Below, one piece after another: positions 25,717-35,138 of a DNA stretch of 64,000 bases. The stretch comes from Curtobacterium sp. Leaf183 (GTDB lineage: Bacteria; Actinomycetota; Actinomycetes; Actinomycetales; Microbacteriaceae), in NCBI RefSeq assembly GCF_001424385.1, contig NZ_LMPO01000009.1:81624-145623 (forward strand). Reading direction: 5' to 3'. The stretch's first letter is position 1; each line of letters opens with the position of its first letter. The position numbers and the translations under genes are program-made. The notes beneath the pieces are model-generated. The model was not told the origin of the DNA. It was given only the letters and a program-made list of their open reading frames with translations, and searched no databases.

Positions 25717-27174
25717 ATGGCTGACCCCAAGGGCTTCCTGAAGGTCCAGGAACGCGAACTGCCGAAGCGTCGGCCCGTCCCGGTGCGGCTCATGGACTGG
25801 AAAGAGGTCTACGAGCAGCAGGAGTCGGGTCAGCTCAAGCGCCAGGCCGGCCGCTGCATGGACTGCGGCGTGCCGTTCTGCCACCAGGGCTGCCCCCTCG
25901 GCAACCTCATCCCCGAGTGGAACGACCTGACCTGGCGTGGCGAGGGTCGTCAGGCGATCGAGCGGCTGCACGCGACGAACAACTTCCCCGAGTTCACCGG
26001 CCGTCTGTGCCCGGCACCCTGCGAGTCGTCCTGCGTGCTGGGCATCAACCAGCCGCCGGTGACGATCAAGCAGGTCGAGGTCTCGATCATCGACCAGGCC
26101 TTCCAGAACGGGTGGGTCACCCCGCACCCGCCGGAGCGCCTGACCGGCAAGACCGTGGCCGTGGTCGGTTCCGGACCAGCCGGACTCGCGGCCGCCCAGC
26201 AGCTCACCCGAGCCGGGCACACCGTCGCGGTCTACGAGCGCGACGACCGCATCGGCGGGCTGCTGCGCTACGGCATCCCGGACTTCAAGATGGAGAAGCG
26301 CCAGATCGACGCGCGACTCGCCCAGATGCAGGCCGAGGGCACGCGCTTCCGCGCCGGCGTCGAGATCGGCGTCGACATCACCTGGGACGACCTGAAGTCG
26401 CGGTACGACGCGGTCGTGGTCGCCACGGGTGCGACGGTGCCGCGCGACCTGCCGATCCCGGGTCGCGACCTGGCCGGCGTGCACTTCGCGATGGAGTACC
26501 TCGTCCAGCAGAACCGTGCCGGCGCCGGCACGGTGGTCGACAACCAGGTCACCGCCGAGGGCAAGCACGTCGTCGTGATCGGCGGCGGTGACACCGGCGC
26601 GGACTGCATCGGCACCGCCCACCGACAGGGCGCCCTGAGCGTCACGAACCTGGCCATCGGCAAGCAGCCTCCCGAGGAACGTCCCGAGGACCAGCCGTGG
26701 CCGATGTTCCCGACCGTGTTCGAGGTCACGAGCGCCCACGAAGAGGGCGGCGAACGTGCGTTCCTGGCCTCGACGGTCGAGTTCCTGGGCAACGAGGCGG
26801 GCGAGGTCCGTGCGCTGCGCGTGGCCGAGACCGAGTACCTCGACGGGCGTCGTGTCCCCAGGGCCGGCACCGAGCGCGAGATCCCGGCCGACCTGGTCCT
26901 CGTCGCGATGGGCTTCACCGGACCGGAGACCGACACCCTCGAACCCCAGCTCGGCCTGCCGCTCAACGCCGGGGGCGTGGTCGCACGCGGCGCCGACTAC
27001 ACGACCAACGAGCCCGGCGTCTTCGTCGCCGGTGACGCGGGTCGTGGGCAGTCGCTCATCGTGTGGGCGATCGCCGAGGGTCGGGCGGCCGCCGCGAAGG
27101 TCGACGAGTACCTCGAGGGCACGACGATGCTCCCCGCCCCGGTCAAGGCGACCGACCGGGCGATCTCCGTCTGA
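25717..27174 (+). CDS. gltD: glutamate synthase small subunit
   Basis: The beta subunit, which takes electrons from NADPH through FAD and two 4Fe-4S clusters to GltB. The 485-residue protein has the cysteine cluster [17 protein letters not shown] and [12 protein letters not shown] motif [17 protein letters not shown] and NADPH motif [19 protein letters not shown] nine bases before the ATG at 25717 fixes the start. It follows gltB by 41 bp; that gap also holds a short GTG frame overlapping both genes. Confidence 0.97.
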   Translation: MADPKGFLKVQERELPKRRPVPVRLMDWKEVYEQQESGQLKRQAGRCMDCGVPFCHQGCPLGNLIPEWNDLTWRGEGRQAIERLHATNNFPEFTGRLCPAPCESSCVLGINQPPVTIKQVEVSIIDQAFQNGWVTPHPPERLTGKTVAVVGSGPAGLAAAQQLTRAGHTVAVYERDDRIGGLLRYGIPDFKMEKRQIDARLAQMQAEGTRFRAGVEIGVDITWDDLKSRYDAVVVATGATVPRDLPIPGRDLAGVHFAMEYLVQQNRAGAGTVVDNQVTAEGKHVVVIGGGDTGADCIGTAHRQGALSVTNLAIGKQPPEERPEDQPWPMFPTVFEVTSAHEEGGERAFLASTVEFLGNEAGEVRALRVAETEYLDGRRVPRAGTEREIPADLVLVAMGFTGPETDTLEPQLGLPLNAGGVVARGADYTTNEPGVFVAGDAGRGQSLIVWAIAEGRAAAAKVDEYLEGTTMLPAPVKATDRAISV

Positions 27175-27195
27175 TGCACGTCTCAGGGTGAGCAG

Positions 27196-27231
27196 GAGGC
27201 CACCGGCACTCGATAGGGTGCTGGTGGCCTC
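27196..27231. terminator. terminator after gltD
   Basis: GAGGCCACCGGCAC (27196-27209) and GTGCTGGTGGCCTC (27218-27231) form a 14-bp stem with one G-T pair and an eight-base loop, followed by TCTTCGT. It separates the glt genes from pyk. Confidence 0.75.
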
Positions 27232-27298
27232 TCTTCGTACCGCGAAGCCCCACGAACACCATGCACGCAGGCCCCACCACCACACACGAAGGAATCCA

Positions 27299-28744
27299 GT
27301 GAGACGCGCAAAGATCGTTTCGACCCTCGGACCGGCCACCTCGGACTACGAGACCGTCAAGGAGATCATCGAGGCGGGTGTCGACGTCGCTCGACTCAAC
27401 CTCAGCCACGGTGACTACAGCGTCCACGAGGCGAACTACGAGAACGTCCGTCGCGCGGCGGCGGAGCTCGGCAAGCCCGTCGCGATCCTCGTCGACCTGC
27501 AGGGTCCGAAGATCCGCCTCGCCCGGTTCGCCGACGGCCCGCACCACCTGGACGTGGGCGACGTCTTCACGATCACGACCGAGGACGTGCCCGGCTCGAA
27601 GGAGATCTGCGGCACGACCTTCAAGGGGCTCCCGCAGGACGTCAAGCCCGGCGACCCACTGCTCATCGACGACGGTCGCGTGCGGCTGCGCGTCCTCGAC
27701 ACCGACGGCGTGCGTGTCCGCACCGAGGTCGTCGTCGCCGGCACGGTCTCGAACAACAAGGGCATCAACCTGCCCGGTGTCGCGGTCAACGTCCCCGCGC
27801 TCAGCGAGAAGGACGAGGCCGACCTGCGCTGGGGCATCCGCCAGGGCGCCGACCTCATCGCACTGTCGTTCGTCCGCAACGCCTCGGACGTCGTCCGTGC
27901 GCACGAGATCATGGACGAAGAGGGCAAGCGCCTGCCCGTCATCGCCAAGATCGAGAAGCCGCAGGCGGTCGATGCGCTCGAGGAGATCATCGACGCCTTC
28001 GACTCGATCATGGTCGCCCGCGGTGACCTCGGCGTCGAGCTCCCGCTCGAGGCCGTCCCGATCGTGCAGAAGCGCGCCGTCGAGCTCGCCCGCCGCATGG
28101 CCAAGCCGGTCATCGTCGCGACGCAGATGCTCGAGTCGATGATCTCGTCGCCGATCCCCACCCGCGCCGAGACCTCCGACGTCGCGAACGCCGTGCTCGA
28201 CGGGGCCGACGCGGTCATGCTGTCCGGCGAGACGAGCGTCGGTGAGTACCCGGTGCAGACCGTCCGCACGATGGCCCGCATCGTCGAGTCCACCGAGGAC
28301 CACGGCCTCGAGCGCATCGCGCCGCTCGGCACGAAGCCACGCACGCTCGGTGGAGCCATCACGCTCGCAGCGGTCGAGATCGCCGAGTTCACCGAGGCGT
28401 CCTACCTCTGCGTGTTCACCGAGTCCGGTGACTCCGCCCGCCGCATGTCGCGACTGCGGCACGGCCTGCCCATCATCGCCTTCACCCCGAACGAGGCCAC
28501 CCGCCGTCGGATGACCCTCACCTGGGGCGTCCGCTCGTTCCTGGTCGAGCGGAAGACGCACACCGACGAGCTGTTCTCGCAGGTGGACGACGTCCTGCTC
28601 GAGAACGGCCTGGCGTCGCCCGGCGACCGTGTGATCGTGACGGCCGGTTCGCCTCCCGGCATCGAGGGCTCGACGAACGACCTGCGCGTGCACCGCGTCG
28701 GCGACGCGCACGCCGAGGCGGCCCCGGCGTACGTTCGGGACTAG
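27299..28744 (+). CDS. pyk: pyruvate kinase
   Basis: Last step of glycolysis: phosphoenolpyruvate plus ADP to pyruvate plus ATP. The 481-residue protein has MRRAKIVSTLGPA, ARLNLSHG, the catalytic IAKIEKPQAVD, MVARGDLGVELPLEAVP and AVMLSGETSVGEYP, with a C-terminal allosteric domain. The GTG at 27299 follows GAAGGA with five bases spacing and matches the usual family start. It lies behind the gltD terminator. Confidence 0.97.
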   Translation: MRRAKIVSTLGPATSDYETVKEIIEAGVDVARLNLSHGDYSVHEANYENVRRAAAELGKPVAILVDLQGPKIRLARFADGPHHLDVGDVFTITTEDVPGSKEICGTTFKGLPQDVKPGDPLLIDDGRVRLRVLDTDGVRVRTEVVVAGTVSNNKGINLPGVAVNVPALSEKDEADLRWGIRQGADLIALSFVRNASDVVRAHEIMDEEGKRLPVIAKIEKPQAVDALEEIIDAFDSIMVARGDLGVELPLEAVPIVQKRAVELARRMAKPVIVATQMLESMISSPIPTRAETSDVANAVLDGADAVMLSGETSVGEYPVQTVRTMARIVESTEDHGLERIAPLGTKPRTLGGAITLAAVEIAEFTEASYLCVFTESGDSARRMSRLRHGLPIIAFTPNEATRRRMTLTWGVRSFLVERKTHTDELFSQVDDVLLENGLASPGDRVIVTAGSPPGIEGSTNDLRVHRVGDAHAEAAPAYVRD

Positions 28745-28756
28745 TCCCGCGACGCG

Positions 28757-28816
28757 CGAGGGCGCGGACCGGAGGCCCTGTACACGGGTGCAGGCAGGCT
28801 CCAGACCGCGCCCTCG
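28757..28816 (+). terminator. possible terminator after pyk
   Basis: CGAGGGCGCGG (28757-28767) and CCGCGCCCTCG (28806-28816) are perfect 11-bp inverted repeats separated by 38 bases, in the 148-bp gap between pyk and the VIT1 gene. The long spacer makes termination uncertain; it could be a leader structure. Confidence 0.3.
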
Positions 28817-28892
28817 CCGCGTCCAGTGCGCGGCCTGGCCCGGGGCGCGCGCCGGGTCGAGACCCGGCCAGCCACCGACAGGAGACGACCCG

Positions 28893-29987
28893 ATGAGCGA
28901 GCACAGCCTCCAGACCGACGCGGCGGCCCGTCAACCGGGCGACGTGCGTCGCTGGCGTCGTTACCTGGCGGACGAGCGCGCCGAAGCGGCCGTGTACCGC
29001 AACCTCGCTGCGCGACGTGACGGTGAGGAGCGCGAGATCCTGGCGGCGCTGGCCGAGGCCGAGGGCCGGCACGAGCAGCACTGGGTCGACCTGCTCGGTG
29101 ACGACGCCGGTCGGCCGCTGCGGGGCAGTCTGCGCACGCGGGTGCTCGCCGCCCTGGCGAAGCGCTTCGGGTCGGTGTTCGTGCTCGCGCTCATGCAGCG
29201 CGCCGAGGACCGCTCCCCGTACGCCGACGACGACGACGCCACCGCGCAGATGGCGGCCGACGAGCGGATCCACGGCGAGGTCGTCCGCGGCCTCGCGAAC
29301 CGCGGGCGGATGCGGTTGTCCGGCACGTTCCGGGCGGCGGTGTTCGGCGCGAACGACGGCCTGGTGTCGAACCTCGCGCTGATCATCGGCATCAGCGCCA
29401 GCGGGGCCGACCGGCACTTCGTGCTGCTGAGCGGCATCGCCGGGCTCCTCGCCGGTGCGCTGTCGATGGGTGCCGGCGAGTACGTCTCCGTCCGGTCCCA
29501 GCGGGAGCTGCTCGAGGCATCGGCACCGCACCCCGACGCCGGGGACGCGGTCGCGCACCTCGACGTCGACGCGAACGAGCTCGCGCTGGTCTACCGGGCG
29601 CGCGGCATGCCCGAGGCCGAAGCCGAGTCGCACGCCGCCGAGGTCATCGCCGGTCTGGGCAGCGGGCCCGCGACCGGGCCCACCCGGGTCGCCGACGACC
29701 ACGAGGCGGTCGGCAACGGCATGAGCGCCGCCATCTCGAGCTTCTGCTTCTTCGCCTCGGGCGCGATCATCCCGGTGCTGCCGTACCTGTTCGGGCTCGA
29801 GGGCTGGGCGGCGATCGCGGTGGCGGCGTTCCTGGTCGGCGTCGCGCTGCTCGGGACCGGCGCGGTCGTCGGGGTCCTGAGCGGGGCGTCACCGCTGCGC
29901 CGGGCGCTCCGGCAGCTCGCGATCGGCTTCGGCGCAGCCGTGGTGACGTACCTGCTCGGCCTGCTGTTCGGGACCGGCGCGGCCTAG
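28893..29987 (+). CDS. ferritin-like domain fused to VIT1/CCC1 metal transporter
   Basis: A 364-residue membrane protein. Residues ~1-140 form a rubrerythrin-like four-helix domain with two ExxH pairs (EGRHEQHW and DERIHGEV), a probable di-iron site. Residues ~145-364 are a VIT1-type transporter with FGANDGLVSNLALIIGIS, a Gly/Ser-rich first helix, SMGAGEYVSVRSQ and three C-terminal TM helices. VIT1 proteins move Fe or Mn out of the cytosol; fusion to a ferritin-like sensor or oxidase is a known erythrin-VIT1 architecture. The ATG follows AGGAGA. Its stop overlaps the stop of the convergent gene in a CTAG. Confidence 0.9.
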   Translation: MSEHSLQTDAAARQPGDVRRWRRYLADERAEAAVYRNLAARRDGEEREILAALAEAEGRHEQHWVDLLGDDAGRPLRGSLRTRVLAALAKRFGSVFVLALMQRAEDRSPYADDDDATAQMAADERIHGEVVRGLANRGRMRLSGTFRAAVFGANDGLVSNLALIIGISASGADRHFVLLSGIAGLLAGALSMGAGEYVSVRSQRELLEASAPHPDAGDAVAHLDVDANELALVYRARGMPEAEAESHAAEVIAGLGSGPATGPTRVADDHEAVGNGMSAAISSFCFFASGAIIPVLPYLFGLEGWAAIAVAAFLVGVALLGTGAVVGVLSGASPLRRALRQLAIGFGAAVVTYLLGLLFGTGAA

Positions 29988-30553
29988 CGGCGGTCGGTGT
30001 GGGCGGGAGCGCCCTGGCGGCGGACCGCAGACCGCGGCGGCAGGAGGAGCAGCGCCCCGATGCCGACGACGACGAGCGCGATCCCCGCCAGCACCATGAA
30101 CACCGTCAGGGCCATGCCGGGCGCGACGAGCACTGCGACACCCGCCAGGACCGACAACACACCGCTGACGACCGTGGGCACGCGCGAGGACCCGGGGTGC
30201 CCGACGACGGCGCCGACCAGGGCGACGACGCCCTCGATCACGAACCCCACCCCGGCGAGCACCGCGTAGACGACGAGGGGGACCAGCGGATCGAGGAGCG
30301 TGACGAGCCCGGCCAGCGCGACGAGGGTGCCGACGACCCCCGAGGTCCAGCGCCAGACGGGAGGCGTGCCGTGTCCGCGCACCGCCGCGTACACCCGCAG
30401 CACCCCGGCGACGACGAGGTAGACGCCGAACAGCAGCGCGACGACGACCAACGAGGGGTCGGGCAGCACCACGGCCACGACGCCGAGGACGATCGCCACG
30501 ACGGCGGTCACCACGACGAACACCCGGAACGTGCGGACGGCACGAGAGTCCAC
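29984..30553 (-). CDS. DUF308 (HdeD-like) membrane protein
   Basis: A 189-residue protein with six hydrophobic helices in three pairs, typical of DUF308/HdeD proteins; HdeD in E. coli is tied to acid resistance, but the role here is unknown. The GTG at 30553 is set by a near-perfect AGGAGG eight bases upstream. It lies at the end of the leftward secretion block, 44 bp past the MinD-like gene, and may be read through from it or be independent. Confidence 0.8.
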   Translation of the reverse strand: MDSRAVRTFRVFVVVTAVVAIVLGVVAVVLPDPSLVVVALLFGVYLVVAGVLRVYAAVRGHGTPPVWRWTSGVVGTLVALAGLVTLLDPLVPLVVYAVLAGVGFVIEGVVALVGAVVGHPGSSRVPTVVSGVLSVLAGVAVLVAPGMALTVFMVLAGIALVVVGIGALLLLPPRSAVRRQGAPAHTDRR

Positions 30554-30597
30554 GGGAGGTCCTCCTGATCGTTCGGGACTCAGACGGTACCCGGGGA

Positions 30598-31191
30598 TCA
30601 GCCGCGGCGTTGCGTCGCGAGCATGCCGACGGTGCGCCGGTCGAACTCGGCGAGTGCCCGTCGGGTGGCGGCGGACAGGCGGGACGACGGGATCCGGCCG
30701 CCGATCCCGAGCGCCCGGTCGGACGGCAGGCGCAGCACGCTGCTGTGGTCGTGCCGGAGCCGGAACTCGTCCACGTCCCGCCGGTCGACGTCGGAGCCGA
30801 ACGGGGTGTTGAGGACGACGAGCGTCCGTGTCGACGCCGACCGTCCGGAGCGACCGGTGGCGGCCTCGAGGACGCGCGCGGCGTCGGCGAGCCCGACGCC
30901 CGTCGCCGGTGCCACGACGACGAGCAGGTCGGCCGGCGACGCCAGGGCCTCGATGCCGCCGCGCCACGCGTGCGCTCCGACGTCGTGGACGGCGACGGTG
31001 TCCTCGACCGCCGACACGTCGTCGCCGTTCGGCAGCCGGAGGCCGAGGTCGCCGCCCGAGTGGTCGTACAGCACCGGGGCGCCGACGACGGACGCGCGGC
31101 GGAGCGCCTCGAACAGCAGCGCGGCGACCGTGGTCGTGCCGACACCGCCGGCCGTGCCGGCGACGACGATCCGGACGGGCGTGACGCTCAC
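30598..31191 (-). CDS. MinD/ParA-like protein of the T7SS locus, Walker lysines missing
   Basis: A 197-residue protein of the deviant-Walker P-loop fold, opening RIVVAGTAGGVGTTTVAAL. The family consensus KGGxGKT reads AGGVGTTT here, so both the signature lysine and the P-loop lysine are gone. DLLVVVAPATGVGLADAARV and LVVLNTPFGSD fit the later strands. ATP turnover is therefore doubtful. It overlaps the eccC stop by GTGA and is the last core gene of the leftward block. Role unknown; perhaps a positioning or regulatory partner of EccC. Confidence 0.75.
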   Translation of the reverse strand: MSVTPVRIVVAGTAGGVGTTTVAALLFEALRRASVVGAPVLYDHSGGDLGLRLPNGDDVSAVEDTVAVHDVGAHAWRGGIEALASPADLLVVVAPATGVGLADAARVLEAATGRSGRSASTRTLVVLNTPFGSDVDRRDVDEFRLRHDHSSVLRLPSDRALGIGGRIPSSRLSAATRRALAEFDRRTVGMLATQRRG

Positions 31192-34100
31192 CGGTCGTCC
31201 TCCGCGGTCGTGCCCGCAGTCCGGAAGTGCGCGACCTGGGCGATGAACGACCGTTCACCGCGCCGCAGCATGCGACCGCGGCCGGCGGTCATCGGCTCGG
31301 CGTACACCTGCGGCGCGATCTGTCCCTCGCTCCGCTCCCCGGACATCAGGAAGGTGCTGCCGCCGGTGTCGCGGAGCGCCTGCAGGGTCAGGTCGAACAG
31401 CGCCCGCTGCAGACCGGCCACCGGGCGTGCCACGAGCACGTGCAGGCGCAGGTCGCGGGCCGACGGCAGGTACGGCAACAGCGGCTCCAGCGGCTGCGTC
31501 CCGCCGCTGGCGAGGATGTCGAAGTCGTCCACGACCACGACGATCCGGGGGCCGGAGCCGCGGTCGGACGAGGCCTGCCGCTTGGCGAGTTCCTCGGCGA
31601 TGGCCGCCGCGAGCGACCGGGCCTCGAGGGCGCTCGACGCCTGTCCGCCCAGGTAGTCGTCGGGGCAGACGTCGGCGAGGGCACCACGGCTGTCCATGAC
31701 GGCGACGACGAGCTCGTCGGGCGAGTGCCGGTCGACCAGCCCCTCGACGACCCCGCGCAGCAGCGTCGACTTGCCCGACCGGGAGTCGCCGAAGACGAGC
31801 AGATGCTGGTCGCGGTCGCCGAGTTCGAGGAACGCCGGCTGCATGGTGTCCTGGCGCAGCCCGAACGGCACGCGGTCCGGCTCGACGAAGGGGTCGGGGA
31901 GCTCCGACGGTTCGTAGTCGGCCGGCAGCAGGCGGATGGGTGCCGCTCCCGGGCCCGACCAGCTGTCCGCCGCCCGGCGTGCCAGGGCCTCGAGGGCGTC
32001 CGCCACGTCGTCGTCGTCCACGTCGTCCATGACCGGCAGTGCGAGCTGCACGAAGCGCCGCTCCTCGGTGATCGCCCGGCCGCGCTGGTCGGCACGGATC
32101 GTCTGCGACAGCCGACGGTCGACCACCGAGTCGGCGGGGTCGTTCAGGCGCAGCTCGACCCGCGTCCCCACGAGCGGCTGCACGGCCATGCGCAGCTCGT
32201 TCCACCGCGTCATCGTCATGACGACGTGCACACCCAGTCCGGAGCCACGCTGCAGCAGTTCGCCGAGGACGGGCTCGAACCGCTCGTACTCGTCGCGCAC
32301 GGCCCCGTACCCGTCGACGAGCAGGACGACCTCGGCGCTCGGGAGCTCCGGCAGCGCACCGGCCGCGTGCCGGGCACGCAGCGCGTCGAGGGAGTCGACG
32401 CCGTGCACGCGGAACGCACGTTCACGGGTGGCGAGCATGAGCTGGAGCTCCTCGAGCAACCGCTGCATGCGTGCCGGGTCCGCCCGGGTCGCGACGCCAC
32501 CGACGTGGGGGAAGGCCTCGATCCGCGCGAGGCCGCTCCCGCTGAGGTCCAGCCCGTACAGGCTGACCTGCTGGGGCGTCGCCGTCAGGGCCGTGGAGGC
32601 GGCGATCGACCGCAGCATCGTGGAGCGACCGGACTGCGGGGCCCCGATCACGGCGGCGTGCCCGCCGGCTCGCGTGAGGTCGAGGTACCAGGGGCGCTGC
32701 GTCTGCTCGGACGGGTCGTCGAGCAGTCCGAGGGGGACACGCAGCGCGGGCACGTCCTCGACCCGCTCGGTGATCACCCGCGAGAGCGCGAGTCGCGTCG
32801 GCAGCGGTGGCAGCCAGATCGGGCGGGTGGTGCGGTCGGCGTCGAGCAGGCGCTCGACGGCTTCGTCGACCAGTGCGCGTCCGGTCTGCGGACGACGGAG
32901 CTCGGTCTCGCCCGGTCCGTCGTCACCCGCATCGGAGGCGAGGGTGTTGAAGACGGGCAGGAGGACCGGCTCCGGTCGCGACGCCGGCTCGGCCCGGACG
33001 GTGGTCGTCTCGACGGGCCCGGAGACGTACCCCGCACGGAACCGCCGGTAGACGGAGGTGTCGACCTTGAGGTACCCGTACCCGGGGATCGCGGGCAGGT
33101 GGAACGCGTCGGGGCGGTCGAGGATCGTGGAGCTCTCGGCCTCGGAGAACGTCCGGAGCCCCAGCCGGTACGACAGGTACGTGTCGAGCCCCCGCAGCCG
33201 TCCGGCCTCGATGCGCTGGCTGGACAGCAGCAGGTGCACGCCGATGGACCGGCCGATGCGCCCGATCGTCATGAGCAGCTCGATGAACTCGGGCTCCGCC
33301 GTCAGCAGCTCGCCGAACTCGTCGATCACGAGGAGCAGGTGCGGCAGCGGCGGCAGTTCCGGACGCTGCGTGCGGAGTTCGCGGTAGTGCGTGATCGACG
33401 GCGCGTTGTCGGCGTCGCGCAGCACCCGCTGTCGTCGGACGACCTCGCCCGCGATCGAGGCGCGTGCCCGTTCGATGAGCCCGGCGTCGTCCTCGAGGTT
33501 GTCGATGATGCCGGCGATGTGCGGGAGTGCGGCGAACGGGGCGAACGCGGCCCCGCCCTTGTAGTCGACGAGGACCATGCTGAGGTCCTCGGGGGAGTGC
33601 GAGAGCGCGAGGCCGAGCACGAGCGTCCGGAGCATCTCGGACTTGCCGGAGCCGGTCGCACCGATGCAGATGCCGTGCGGGCCCATGCCGAGCTGCGCGG
33701 ACTCCTTCAGGTCGAGGAGCACGGGCGCGCCGAAGTCGTCGAGACCGATCGGCACCCGCAGGAAGTCCCGGGGCGAGCGGGGCAGCCAGACCTGCTCGGG
33801 CGAGACGTCGGCCATGTCGGTGATGCCGAGCAGCTCCGTCACGCCGATGCCGTCCACCGACTCGGCGGCGTCCTGCGCGGTGAGGCTGAGCCGCAGCGGC
33901 GCGAGTTCGCGGGCCAGGGTCTCGAAGGTCGTCGCCGGCACGCGGTCGGTCCGGAAGCGCGTCTCGACGACCTCGCCGTCGGCCTCGCGCCGCGCGTCGG
34001 TGACGGTGGCGTCGTCGTCCTCGACCACGATCCGGACGGTGACGTCGGACGGCTCGTGCAGGCGGTCCGACAGCAGGTGCACGGTCGTGACCTGGAGCTC

Positions 34101-35138
34101 CGCGAGTCCGAGGTCGGCGTCCGGTACCGGCAGGTCGGAGGCGATGTGCCCGTGGTCGTCGACGAACACGACGAGCCGGGCGTTCTCGGCCTGGTCGCTC
34201 GTCCCGGAACTGCGCTTGGCGGTCGCGGCGAACTGCGCCCGGTCGGCCAGTTCGCCGCCGATCACCCCGAGGAGCGACTGGACGTCGGGCGCGATGCGCC
34301 GCGCCGGGACGTCGCCGTCGAGCAGCTCGTCGTCGACGGCGTGCGGCAGCAGGTCGAACCCGCGCCAGTCGTCGGCGCGGGCACCGGGGTGCACGAGGGC
34401 CAGGTGCAGGTCCTCGGGGGAGTGCAACGTCGCGAGCTGGGCGATCATCCCGCGCGCCACCTCGAGCACACGGTCCCGGTCGCCGATGACCGCGACGTGG
34501 CCGGCGCGGTCCAGGTCGACGGTCACCGGCATGCCCGCGACGGTCGCGTAGTGCTGCACGACCGTGCGCGCCTCGTCGAGCATGATCGGGTCGAAGGGCT
34601 GCACCGGGTTCTCGTCGTCGGGCAGCGTCAGGTCGAACCAGCGCACGTCGCCGACCCCACCGCGGACGACGAGGAAGTCGTCGTGGCCGCGCCGGCGTTC
34701 CCACAGCCGCGCCGGGTCGCGGACGACCTCGATCAGGGCGTCCGGTTCCGGGTTCAGCACGCTGGCCTTCGCCCGGACGTCGCGGGCCCGCGCACGCATC
34801 TCGGTCCGGGTCCGTTCGAGGAAGTCGAGGTAGCGCTCACGCTGCGACCGTCGGGTCCTGGCCTGGTTCCCGCGCTGGGACACGGCCATGCCGACGCCCC
34901 CGACCAGGGCGACCACGAGCACGACGGCACCGATGACCATGAAGACGGGGTTGGCGTTGCGCAGCACGACGATCATCACGATCGACGAGAGCGATCCGAC
35001 GACGGGCAGCAGCGTCTGGATCGGGATGCCGCCGACGGGTCCCTCCGGCAGCGCGGGCGGTGGGGCGAGCGGCTCGGTCGGCTCGTCGCGGAGCGGGCGG
35101 CTCACGCGCGTCGGGCGGTGGACGAGTCGACGCGTCAT
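31188..35138 (-). CDS. eccC: type VII secretion ATPase EccC (FtsK/SpoIIIE)
   Basis: The motor and substrate receptor of the secretion system. The 1316-residue protein has two N-terminal TM helices (about 38-78), then three FtsK/SpoIIIE ATPase domains. Domain 1 has Walker A GATGSGKS at residues 493-500 and Walker B LLLVIDEFGEL. Domain 2 (near 830) reads GAPQSGRS, with Arg for the lysine. Domain 3 (near 1113) has GDSRSGKS. EccCa and EccCb are fused in one chain. The ATG at 35138 overlaps the upstream stop by ATGA, preferred over a longer frame starting near 35306. Confidence 0.93.
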   Translation of the reverse strand: MTRRLVHRPTRVSRPLRDEPTEPLAPPPALPEGPVGGIPIQTLLPVVGSLSSIVMIVVLRNANPVFMVIGAVVLVVALVGGVGMAVSQRGNQARTRRSQRERYLDFLERTRTEMRARARDVRAKASVLNPEPDALIEVVRDPARLWERRRGHDDFLVVRGGVGDVRWFDLTLPDDENPVQPFDPIMLDEARTVVQHYATVAGMPVTVDLDRAGHVAVIGDRDRVLEVARGMIAQLATLHSPEDLHLALVHPGARADDWRGFDLLPHAVDDELLDGDVPARRIAPDVQSLLGVIGGELADRAQFAATAKRSSGTSDQAENARLVVFVDDHGHIASDLPVPDADLGLAELQVTTVHLLSDRLHEPSDVTVRIVVEDDDATVTDARREADGEVVETRFRTDRVPATTFETLARELAPLRLSLTAQDAAESVDGIGVTELLGITDMADVSPEQVWLPRSPRDFLRVPIGLDDFGAPVLLDLKESAQLGMGPHGICIGATGSGKSEMLRTLVLGLALSHSPEDLSMVLVDYKGGAAFAPFAALPHIAGIIDNLEDDAGLIERARASIAGEVVRRQRVLRDADNAPSITHYRELRTQRPELPPLPHLLLVIDEFGELLTAEPEFIELLMTIGRIGRSIGVHLLLSSQRIEAGRLRGLDTYLSYRLGLRTFSEAESSTILDRPDAFHLPAIPGYGYLKVDTSVYRRFRAGYVSGPVETTTVRAEPASRPEPVLLPVFNTLASDAGDDGPGETELRRPQTGRALVDEAVERLLDADRTTRPIWLPPLPTRLALSRVITERVEDVPALRVPLGLLDDPSEQTQRPWYLDLTRAGGHAAVIGAPQSGRSTMLRSIAASTALTATPQQVSLYGLDLSGSGLARIEAFPHVGGVATRADPARMQRLLEELQLMLATRERAFRVHGVDSLDALRARHAAGALPELPSAEVVLLVDGYGAVRDEYERFEPVLGELLQRGSGLGVHVVMTMTRWNELRMAVQPLVGTRVELRLNDPADSVVDRRLSQTIRADQRGRAITEERRFVQLALPVMDDVDDDDVADALEALARRAADSWSGPGAAPIRLLPADYEPSELPDPFVEPDRVPFGLRQDTMQPAFLELGDRDQHLLVFGDSRSGKSTLLRGVVEGLVDRHSPDELVVAVMDSRGALADVCPDDYLGGQASSALEARSLAAAIAEELAKRQASSDRGSGPRIVVVVDDFDILASGGTQPLEPLLPYLPSARDLRLHVLVARPVAGLQRALFDLTLQALRDTGGSTFLMSGERSEGQIAPQVYAEPMTAGRGRMLRRGERSFIAQVAHFRTAGTTAEDDR

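Noticed and set aside
28733-28752. Palindrome CGGGACTAGTCCCG at the pyk stop as a terminator
   Set aside because: The arms meet with no loop, so a stable RNA hairpin is unlikely; it may be chance or a protein site.
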